Of a stretch of DNA of 12,272 bases, positions 1 to 5,815 are shown one piece after another. The DNA comes from a bacterium (GTDB lineage: Bacteria > Fidelibacterota > UBA2242), in NCBI GenBank assembly GCA_018895675.1, contig JAHIOG010000259.1:1-12272 (forward strand), given 5' to 3'. Position 1 is the first letter of the stretch. The number at the start of each line of letters is the position of its first letter. A program made the position numbers and the translations under genes. The notes beneath the pieces were generated by a model, which made no database searches, was not told the DNA's origin, and worked only from the letters and a program-made list of their open reading frames with translations.

Positions 1-29
1 ATTCGGACACTTTGGAGTAATTTTAAAAA

Positions 30-602
30 GTGAAAACAGAACAATCTCAAACTGTCCGAATAATTCCGAAACAGGTGTCCGAGTTGACCGAAATATCCAT
101 TAATACAATTCCTCAAGTTCCTGCTTTAGCGTTAGCGTTTGTAATTGGATATGTTGTAAATGCTATTTCCAGTTGGTCGGAATGTATATTGTTTTGGACA
201 TGGTGTGGAAAGCCTTCAGATAGAATGCTCACTGGTAATAGTATTAGAAAAGTCAAATTTTACCAGCAAGCAATGGTAAAAGAAATGCTGACTAAAGAAT
301 CTGAAAATGATAAACCATCTAATGATGAATTGTTCTCTATTGCAATGCGACACGCAATTTCAAGTACAAAAGTAACTGATTTCAATGGCTTATATGCTTT
401 TTCACGAAGCATTTTAATTAGCATTATTTTTGCCAGTATCATTTTAAATATTCATTTTTGGATTAATTGGAGTGTAATGATTATTTCCATTTTGCTTGTT
501 GTTGTTTTATGGATTAGATCAAAACAAAATGGATATTACTATGTTCGGGAAGTGTTAAACACCTATTTGTCCGTTAAAACATCAGTGAATAGCGGTAAAT
601 AG
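30..602 (+). CDS. Hypothetical membrane protein, about three transmembrane helices
   Basis: A 190-residue protein of unknown function. I do not recognise the family. Hydrophobic stretches lie at about residues 29-47, 127-144 and 148-163. The polar region between the first and second (about 60-125) is probably a soluble loop or domain. The C-terminus is basic and tyrosine-rich. The start is GTG at position 30, preceded by GGAG at 14-17. One frame entering from the left edge ends with TGA at 31-33, giving a GTGA overlap, so this could be the distal gene of an operon whose other members lie outside the window. The gene is noticeably more AT-rich than pepT or the M49 gene, which may indicate horizontal acquisition. 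The open frame and start signal support its reality; the function is unknown. Confidence 0.7.
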   Translation: MKTEQSQTVRIIPKQVSELTEISINTIPQVPALALAFVIGYVVNAISSWSECILFWTWCGKPSDRMLTGNSIRKVKFYQQAMVKEMLTKESENDKPSNDELFSIAMRHAISSTKVTDFNGLYAFSRSILISIIFASIILNIHFWINWSVMIISILLVVVLWIRSKQNGYYYVREVLNTYLSVKTSVNSGK

Positions 603-709
603 TGTATTAGCATGAGAAAACATACCTATATTTGGATTGATTGTAAAGGTAGTACATCGTAAGCAATTCCGAATTTTGAGTCCGAAATTTAACATTTCTC
701 ATATTCCTC

Positions 710-738
710 TTGACATTCTCATCTTAATCCGATATAAT
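710..738 (+). promoter_or_regulatory. Perfect consensus sigma70-type promoter
   Basis: TTGACA at 710-715 and TATAAT at 733-738 are separated by exactly 17 bases, so both hexamers and the spacer match the housekeeping-sigma consensus. An AT-rich segment lies just upstream. Transcription would begin near 745 and run rightwards into a region with no recognised gene, towards the convergent gene ending at 1025. Confidence 0.7.
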
Positions 739-765
739 CATACCAAATACTAAGGAATCGCGCAG

Positions 766-930
766 ATGATTGCTTATCCTGTTTTTCTCTTTTGCAAAGT
801 ATGTCTTTTATCCCGCATTTTTAACACCATGTCTGTAAAGGTATGGATGAAATGCACATATGGCGGGATGTCGTCCCCAGGGGATGGCAGACCATCCAGA
901 CCCCAAGGAGGCGTGGGACTCCATGTTTAG
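766..930 (+). CDS. Possible small ORF downstream of the consensus promoter
   Basis: A 54-codon frame starts at ATG 766 and ends with TAG at 928-930. AAGGAA lies at 752-757, about eight bases before the start and about 20 bases after the -10 box of the perfect promoter. The first half is hydrophobic with several cysteines. The second half is glycine-, proline- and arginine-rich because it reads into the GC-richer hairpin block, which looks non-coding. It could be a genuine small protein, the broken front of a longer gene, or chance. No family is recognised. Confidence 0.2.
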   Translation: MIAYPVFLFCKVCLLSRIFNTMSVKVWMKCTYGGMSSPGDGRPSRPQGGVGLHV

Positions 931-1024
931 GAATGACGGGTAATGCGACATGGCATTCACAGGACGAATTCGTATTCATGATTTTCAGGCACCGGGAAGA
1001 ACCGAGATGGAATATCCTTTTAAT

Positions 1025-1495
1025 TTATAAAATATCCTGCATAGAACCGGACATCATTTCGCCGCTTTCGATAATATGAGAATAAACGCAATCCACACGA
1101 TTACATATACCCACACAATCACTAAAATGTGAATCTCTGGTCAGAAAAAATGCTACCAGATTTGCTCCGCAGCTGCAAGGCGCATATTGTAGTAAAGTTG
1201 TATCGCATTCCGGGCAGATGAGTTCGGCGATGTCCCCGGTTTTCAGATCGATGTCCAGCGCGATTCGGGATTTATCACCGTAAATCGGGCTGAGCGCCAC
1301 CAATCCCTGGTTGTCCGCCTGTTTCACTTTAACCAATATTCCCGGATGACCATTAAATTTAGAGCGGGAATTAATCAAATTGTGACCATTGGGACAATAT
1401 AATTCTTTCAGAACGATGACATTGGCTCGCTGCCCGGCTTTTTCTTTTATCGGGTTTGGAATGACCATCATTCCTTTTTTGTCAAAACGCTTCAT
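1025..1495 (-). CDS. Cysteine-rich putative zinc-binding protein
   Basis: A 156-residue protein with zinc-ligand-like clusters: C34-P-N-G-H38, C94-x-x-C97, C107-x-C109, and C127, C131 and C136 near the C-terminus. The C34/H38 and C94/C97 pairs could form one site around a small beta domain (about 40-90). The later cysteines could form a second site or a disulfide- or metal-rich tail. There is no signal peptide or membrane helix, so it is probably cytoplasmic. Upstream of the ATG at 1495 there is a good ribosome-binding site, GGAGAAG, read on the minus strand at about 1498-1504. It is separated from the five-gene run upstream by about 275 bases and is probably its own transcription unit. The fold suggestion rests only on cysteine spacing; I do not recognise a named family. 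Confidence 0.75.
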   Translation of the reverse strand: MKRFDKKGMMVIPNPIKEKAGQRANVIVLKELYCPNGHNLINSRSKFNGHPGILVKVKQADNQGLVALSPIYGDKSRIALDIDLKTGDIAELICPECDTTLLQYAPCSCGANLVAFFLTRDSHFSDCVGICNRVDCVYSHIIESGEMMSGSMQDIL

Positions 1496-1631
1496 ATATC
1501 TTCTCCGGTATGAATATTTGGTCTCTTACTATTCATTTTCTTGTTTTTTTGTAAAAGTTTTTTGCATGATAAATGATCATTATTCAAATCAAATCAGATA
1601 CTTGTTACTTGATAATTGTTTTTTTTCTTAT

Positions 1632-1666
1632 CCAGCAACCAGTATCCAGTAACCAGCAACCAGAAT
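1632..1666. repeat. Short tandem repeat, five 7-bp units (CCAGNNN)
   Basis: Five back-to-back heptamers begin at 1632, 1639, 1646, 1653 and 1660: CCAGCAA, CCAGTAT, CCAGTAA, CCAGCAA and CCAGAAT. CCAG is invariant in all five and the last three bases vary but stay A/T-rich. It lies in the non-coding gap between the DUF2007-type gene and the cysteine-rich gene, just past a T-rich tract. Seven-base repeats like this can arise by slippage. The units are too short and spacerless for CRISPR. Confidence 0.8.
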
Positions 1667-1771
1667 CGCCTGGACTGGAACAACCTATTCATTTTTCACT
1701 TTTAACTCTTTTCCTTTTTAGCTCTGCCTGTCCCTTTGGGGGTTTATCCAGGTTAGGTTTTAGTTAAGGGT

Positions 1772-1990
1772 TTACTTTTCAATATCCGTAAGAATGGATA
1801 ATATTTCCTCTTTATATTCGATTGGCGCTTCGATAATTCCCCAGCCTTTCTGCTGCTGGTATATGCCATTATAGGCGGCGTCATGATAGCTCCGCAGGAA
1901 ATGGGGGATATTGCGATTTTTCAGTTCTGCGTCAAGCAGTCGCGCCTGGACTTCATTTTGTAAAGTTGTGATCTTTTGATAATCAGACAT
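1772..1990 (-). CDS. DUF2007-type small protein (putative signal-transducing)
   Basis: A 72-residue soluble protein that resembles the DUF2007 family: small alpha/beta domains, sometimes called putative signal-transducing proteins, that are ferredoxin-like and distantly compared with GlnB. The N-terminal half reads as strand-helix-strand, in which the protein is compared across positions in the cell by a segment around NEVQARLLDAELKNRNIP. The C-terminal half carries the tryptophan-glycine strand (about residues 49-54) and the closing helix rich in acidic and leucine/isoleucine residues. AAGGAA precedes the ATG at 1990. It is the last gene of the minus-strand run, starting 16 bases after the SMP-30-like gene. 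The molecular role of the family is not established. Confidence 0.7.
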   Translation of the reverse strand: MSDYQKITTLQNEVQARLLDAELKNRNIPHFLRSYHDAAYNGIYQQQKGWGIIEAPIEYKEEILSILTDIEK

Positions 1991-2006
1991 AATATTCCTT
2001 ATTTAC

Positions 2007-2951
2007 TCAATTTGTTATACGATGATGATAATGAAATAATGGTTGACCCGGTATCCTGACATTGCATTGATAAACGGCATTTGTTTCGACTTCAGTAAGA
2101 TAAAGGGTTTTCAAGTCCTTGCCGCCAAATTCGATATTGCCGGGTTTTCTGCCGGGAGTTGGAATCGTCTGAAGGACTTTCCCTTTTGGAGAAACAATAT
2201 AAACCGAACTCCCTCCAAAATGAGCAATGTACAGGTTACCTTTTTTATCAAAAGCAATTCCGTCCGGATCTCCGCCGGGAAGTTCAATAAACAGTTCCGG
2301 TTTATCTATAGCTCCGGTTTTACTAAAAGGAAATCGGAGCACCCGTTGAAATGCCGACTCGCAGATGTATAGATATTTCCCGTCCACAGAAAAGGCGAGA
2401 CCATTGGGGAAGGCGAGATTTTTGATCACAGGCTTGATGTTTCCGGTGACGGGATCAATCCGGTAAACTACACCGTCAGGATTATTGCGGTCATAATGAA
2501 AAGGATCGGTAATGTAAAGAAAACCATCCGGTCCGAATGCCAGATCGTTTGGTCGATGAAAAGGTTGGTTATCTGTGCCTGACGTCAGGATTTTTATAGA
2601 GCCGTCCATTTTTATTTTCAGGATAGCATTGATCCCAAAATCACAGGCAAAAAGTGTTTCGTTGCTGAATAGCAGACCATTGGTTTTTCCAAAATCAGGT
2701 GACTTGCCCGACCTGACCAGAAATGTATCCGCTCGATCATTTTGGATACGAGTAATCCAGTCACCATAGCAATTGGAGACATATAGTGTTGATCTGCCAT
2801 CCCATGTCGGACCTTCGGGAAAATTCATTCCGCCAGCCACTTTTATCCATTTCTCATTTGGATTGACAGGCGAACGATAGCATTGCGTAATAAATACTAC
2901 ACAATATAAAGTTGCTAAAGAAAATGATAAAATTAAAGATATTTTCTTCAT
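2007..2951 (-). CDS. Exported SMP-30/gluconolactonase-like six-bladed beta-propeller protein
   Basis: A 314-residue protein with a hydrophobic N-terminal export signal (about residues 4-23) and repeated propeller-blade signatures: FPEGPTWD (44-51), RPNDLAFGPDGFLYITD (133-149), FPNGLAFSVDGKYLYICES (181-199) and DPDGIAFDKKGNLYIAHFGG (228-247). By analogy with SMP-30/regucalcin, E46, N135, N183 and D230 are the likely divalent-metal ligands, so an active lactonase-like site is plausible. The substrate is unknown, and other members of the fold are lactonases, strictosidine-synthase-like enzymes or non-enzymes. A cysteine at residue 24 sits near a possible but imperfect lipobox, so it may be a lipoprotein. 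The ATG at 2951 immediately follows the stop of the upstream zinc-ribbon gene. An in-frame TTG two codons earlier (2957) would overlap that stop and is less likely. Confidence 0.85.
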   Translation of the reverse strand: MKKISLILSFSLATLYCVVFITQCYRSPVNPNEKWIKVAGGMNFPEGPTWDGRSTLYVSNCYGDWITRIQNDRADTFLVRSGKSPDFGKTNGLLFSNETLFACDFGINAILKIKMDGSIKILTSGTDNQPFHRPNDLAFGPDGFLYITDPFHYDRNNPDGVVYRIDPVTGNIKPVIKNLAFPNGLAFSVDGKYLYICESAFQRVLRFPFSKTGAIDKPELFIELPGGDPDGIAFDKKGNLYIAHFGGSSVYIVSPKGKVLQTIPTPGRKPGNIEFGGKDLKTLYLTEVETNAVYQCNVRIPGQPLFHYHHRITN

Positions 2952-2953
2952 GA

Positions 2954-3166
2954 TCAATTCGTGAAGAGATCAAAAATATTGCCCAGCATATTGCTGTCGG
3001 CTTTAAATAATTCGGTATAGCGGCAGCGTTTACATGTGACCGATGTGAACTTTACATTCTGTACGTCAAAAATTTTTGCCAGGAAGCTGCCGGTAGTACG
3101 GACTTCACCGGTTTCATATTCGTTATTTCTGCATTTTGGACAGATGTAGATTCGTGATTCTTCCAT
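2954..3166 (-). CDS. Zinc-ribbon protein, DUF2082 family
   Basis: A 70-residue protein with a single zinc ribbon built from C9-x-x-C12 and C45-x-x-C48. The sequence between the knuckles (YETGEVRTTGSFLAKIFDVQ) and the ending matching LGNIFDLF are the hallmarks of the DUF2082 family (COG3478), described as predicted nucleic-acid-binding zinc-ribbon proteins. There is no signal peptide, so it should be cytoplasmic. It starts 24 bases after upp and ends where the SMP-30-like gene begins, so translation of the pair is probably coupled. The family assignment is fairly firm; the nucleic-acid-binding role is only a family-level prediction. Confidence 0.85.
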   Translation of the reverse strand: MEESRIYICPKCRNNEYETGEVRTTGSFLAKIFDVQNVKFTSVTCKRCRYTELFKADSNMLGNIFDLFTN

Positions 3167-3190
3167 ATTGACCTCTTTTATGTTGATGTG

Positions 3191-3832
3191 TTATTCCGTT
3201 CCATAAATTCGATCACCGGCGTCGCCTAATCCGGGCAGGATATAGGCGTGATCATTTAATTTACGATCCAGAGCGGCAGTAAAGATCGGTACTTCCGGGT
3301 GATCTGCGGTTATTCTTTTAATGCCTTCCGGAACAGCGACAAGGCAGACAAACCTGATATCCGTGACTCCTTTGGATTTTATAAATGTCAGAGCCTTGGA
3401 TGTACTGCCGCCCGTAGCTAACATCGGGTCGATAAGAATGACTTTCGTATCGGCAATATTGGGAGGCAATTTAGTGTAGTACTCAACTGCTTCGAGACTA
3501 TTTTTATCGCGGTAAAGACCAATATGCCCGACACGAGAACGGGGAATGAGGTTTTGTATTCCGCCGATCATTCCAAGCCCGGCTCTCAGGATCGGAACCA
3601 GAGTGATTTCTTTTGCCAGACGATATCCAACAGTTTTTTCAAGAGGAGTAGTGACTTCAATTTCATCTGTGTCGAAATCCCGGAAGATTTCATAAACCAT
3701 TAGTGATGCAATTTCATTCAGCAACGACCGGAAAAGATAATTATCGGTATTTACGTCTCTGAGCATCGTTAATTTCGTCTGAATAAGCGGATGTTTAATA
3801 ATTGTAAGGTTCGGAAAGTCTGTCTTTGTCAT
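3191..3832 (-). CDS. upp: Uracil phosphoribosyltransferase
   Basis: This cytoplasmic pyrimidine-salvage enzyme converts uracil and PRPP to UMP and pyrophosphate. The 213-residue length is close to the usual 208-210. Motifs are complete and in order: ILRAGLGM (81-88), the flexible-loop region IGLYRD (104-109), the PRPP-binding signature VILIDPMLATGGST (131-144), and the uracil-binding C-terminal segment YILPGLGDAGDRIYGTE (197-213). GAGGAAAA lies just upstream of the ATG at 3832. It is the second gene of a tight minus-strand run, 36 bases after a two-helix membrane protein and 24 bases before a zinc-ribbon gene. None of the neighbours is an obvious uracil permease, so the operon is not a classic pyrimidine-salvage unit. 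Confidence 0.97.
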   Translation of the reverse strand: MTKTDFPNLTIIKHPLIQTKLTMLRDVNTDNYLFRSLLNEIASLMVYEIFRDFDTDEIEVTTPLEKTVGYRLAKEITLVPILRAGLGMIGGIQNLIPRSRVGHIGLYRDKNSLEAVEYYTKLPPNIADTKVILIDPMLATGGSTSKALTFIKSKGVTDIRFVCLVAVPEGIKRITADHPEVPIFTAALDRKLNDHAYILPGLGDAGDRIYGTE

Positions 3833-3868
3833 AACGTTTTCCTCAATTTTTTCAATGACTTCAAGCGC

Positions 3869-4258
3869 TCAATCTTGCATATTTAGTTTTTCTTCGATAT
3901 CATTAAGCTGTTTGGAAACACTGTTGAGCCGAAACTCGATGGAATTTAATATCCAGAACTGAAAATGTTCAACTTTTGTTTGTTTATAGATCATCCATAT
4001 AATCTTGAGGGATACCACAAGGATACCTATTTCGATGAAAAATAAAGGGGGCAGCGGTACCGATATGCTAAACAGGTGGCGAAGGATATCAAAAATAAAC
4101 AGAAGAATAATGACGCTAAAAAAGACGAGGTTGATAATCCGATCCTGCTTTACCGAGCCTTTCCCGCCAATCTGTCCGACCAGGTTATGGATTTTTTCCT
4201 TTTCAGATCGGAACTGCTCCAGATCCTGTTCTAACGAAACATTTTCTTCAATATTCAT
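3869..4258 (-). CDS. Hypothetical two-helix membrane protein with coiled-coil ends
   Basis: A 129-residue protein with two predicted membrane helices at about residues 41-59 and 71-91, separated by a proline-containing turn. Charged, helix-prone segments lie at both ends (about 5-30 and 93-128), the latter with heptad-like spacing that suggests a coiled coil. With two helices, both ends should lie on the same side, probably the cytoplasm. AGGAGAA precedes the ATG at 4258 with good spacing. It is the first gene of the minus-strand upp run and is divergent from pepT. I do not recognise a family. Confidence 0.75.
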   Translation of the reverse strand: MNIEENVSLEQDLEQFRSEKEKIHNLVGQIGGKGSVKQDRIINLVFFSVIILLFIFDILRHLFSISVPLPPLFFIEIGILVVSLKIIWMIYKQTKVEHFQFWILNSIEFRLNSVSKQLNDIEEKLNMQD

Positions 4259-4485
4259 AGTTATTCTCCTGTTGATTACATAACTGTACTTTTCAAAGGC
4301 TTAAGGTTATTGATTTTAATTTAAATTCTTATCTGAAATATTAAAATTATCTTTTCAAACCTGTTTTTATTATACACATTTATTTTAATAATTGCTATTT
4401 TACATTTGGTGAAAATAATGAATTTCTTCAAGAATAAAACAACTGCTTCATTAATTAAAAAACTACAAAATGTAAAGGGTGAAAA
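4259..4485. promoter_or_regulatory. Divergent AT-rich promoter region between the upp operon and pepT
   Basis: This 227-base gap separates two divergent transcription units and must hold both promoters. It is very AT-rich. A weak candidate for pepT is TTGCTA near 4397 with ATAATG 17 bases further on; neither box is close enough to consensus to be certain. I could not choose a minus-strand promoter. AAGGGTG just before the pepT ATG is a clear ribosome-binding site. I see no operator palindrome or riboswitch-like structure. Confidence 0.4.
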
Positions 4486-5742
4486 ATGAAATCGACAATG
4501 ATTGACCGTTTTTTCCGGTATGTGAAAACTGACACGCAATCTCAGGAAGGTGTGGAAGATCGCTATCCCAGTACCGGCAAACAAAAAGAACTTCTCAAAA
4601 TATTAGTCAAAGAGCTGCAGGATTTGTATCTCAAAGATGTGAAAATGGATAAATATGGATACGTCATGGCGACGCTGCCCTCGAATTTATCCAGACAGGA
4701 TTGCGCCAGAGTTCCGGTTATCGGACTGCTCGCTCATGTGGACACATCCCCCGAAGTCAGTGGCGCCAATGTTAAACCAGTTATTCATAATAAATACAAA
4801 GGGGCAGATATTGTGCTTCCCGGTGACGCTGATCAGGTTCTACGTTATAGTGAAAATCCGGCATTAAAAGAGCACATCGGAGATGATATTATTACGTCCG
4901 ATGGTAAAACACTTCTTGGCGCCGACAATAAAGCCGGAATTGCCGAGATAATGACACTACTCGAATATTTGAAAGAAAATCCCGGGATCAAACACGGTAC
5001 CATCCGGGTTGGTTTTACTCCCGATGAGGAAGTCGGCGCCGGAACCAAGTACTTCGATGTTAAAAAATTCAATGCCGATTATGCCTACACAGTGGATGGC
5101 GAGACCGTCGGAGAAATCGAAAATGAGACCTTTAATGCTGCCGCCGCGACATTTACGGTACATGGCGTAAATGTTCATCCGGGATATGCCAAAAATAAAC
5201 TCGTTAATGCGATTAGAATTGTATCGGAAATTATTCAGGAATTGAAGGATGATCCGGCTCCGGAGACAACCGAAAAACGGGAAGGCTATTTGCATCCCTA
5301 TGTAATAGAAGGCGGCATTGAAAAAGCGAGTGTAAAGTGTTTAATCCGCGATTTCGACCAGAGCGGTATGGATGAAAAAGCTCAACGGCTTGCGTCGATT
5401 CGGGAAAAGATTGCCGAAAAACATCCGAAAGCAAAGATCGAACTTGATATCAAAGAATCTTATAAGAATATGCGGGTGAAGCTGGATGAAGATCCCAGGG
5501 CAGTTGAATATGCGCTGGAAGCTGTTAGACGAGCCGGAATTGAACCGCAATTACAACTGATCCGTGGCGGTACCGACGGAGCACGACTTTGTTTCATGGG
5601 ATTGTTAACACCAAATATCTTTACCGGCGGGCATAATTTTCACAGCAAACTGGAATGGATTGCGGTGCAGGCAATGGAAAAGGCTGTCGAAACATTGAAG
5701 CATCTCGTTCAGATTTGGGTTGAAAAAAGTCTTGTCGATTAG
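4486..5742 (+). CDS. pepT: Peptidase T (tripeptide aminopeptidase)
   Basis: This M20-family di-zinc aminopeptidase removes the N-terminal residue of tripeptides in the cytoplasm. The 418-residue length is near the usual 405-410. The catalytic pattern is complete: H84-V-D86 in LLAHVDTSPE, D147 in the bridging-ligand motif LGADNKAG, E181-E182 in PDEEVGAG (general base and zinc ligand), D204 in TVDG, and the C-terminal histidine, probably H386 in GGHNFH. The lid/dimerisation domain inserted at about 215-325 has the expected HPGYAKNKLVNA segment. The strong ribosome-binding site AAGGGTG lies immediately upstream of the ATG. The M49-family gene follows after 73 bases with no terminator between, so the two are probably cotranscribed as a peptide-degradation unit. 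Confidence 0.95.
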   Translation: MKSTMIDRFFRYVKTDTQSQEGVEDRYPSTGKQKELLKILVKELQDLYLKDVKMDKYGYVMATLPSNLSRQDCARVPVIGLLAHVDTSPEVSGANVKPVIHNKYKGADIVLPGDADQVLRYSENPALKEHIGDDIITSDGKTLLGADNKAGIAEIMTLLEYLKENPGIKHGTIRVGFTPDEEVGAGTKYFDVKKFNADYAYTVDGETVGEIENETFNAAAATFTVHGVNVHPGYAKNKLVNAIRIVSEIIQELKDDPAPETTEKREGYLHPYVIEGGIEKASVKCLIRDFDQSGMDEKAQRLASIREKIAEKHPKAKIELDIKESYKNMRVKLDEDPRAVEYALEAVRRAGIEPQLQLIRGGTDGARLCFMGLLTPNIFTGGHNFHSKLEWIAVQAMEKAVETLKHLVQIWVEKSLVD

Positions 5743-5815
5743 ATAAAATTTTCTAATATGTACAACACGTAATAAAAAAAGCTGAAAACCAAGAATAAAA
5801 GAGGAGAAATAAATA

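Larger units (their letters stand above)
603..1024. other. Intergenic stretch with an orphan promoter and a hairpin-rich block
   Basis: There is no convincing gene between the membrane-protein gene and the convergent cysteine-rich gene. From left to right it holds an AT-rich segment, a perfect consensus promoter (710-738), a possible 54-codon ORF (766-930), and a GC-richer block from about 860 to 1020. The block contains several short inverted repeats: TCCCCAGGGGA at 874-884, GGATGG/CCATCC with a four-base loop at 882-897, AATGC/GCATT at 942-957, and the palindrome ACGAATTCGT at 964-973. The change in base composition and the density of small palindromes look like a dispersed intergenic repeat or a structured RNA rather than coding sequence. 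No transposase or long terminal inverted repeat is visible. Confidence 0.5.

Noticed and set aside
1..33. End of an upstream gene, frame ending TGA at 31-33
   Set aside because: Only ten codons are visible and two other frames are also open at the edge, so it cannot be supported as a feature, though a GTGA overlap with the first gene would fit.
843..1079. A 78-codon plus-strand frame with ATG at 843
   Set aside because: It reads through the GC-rich hairpin block and into the 3' end of the opposite-strand cysteine-rich gene; it has no ribosome-binding site or domain-like composition.
1632..1666. Possible CRISPR array
   Set aside because: The units are seven bases with no spacers; CRISPR repeats are about 21-40 bases separated by unique spacers.
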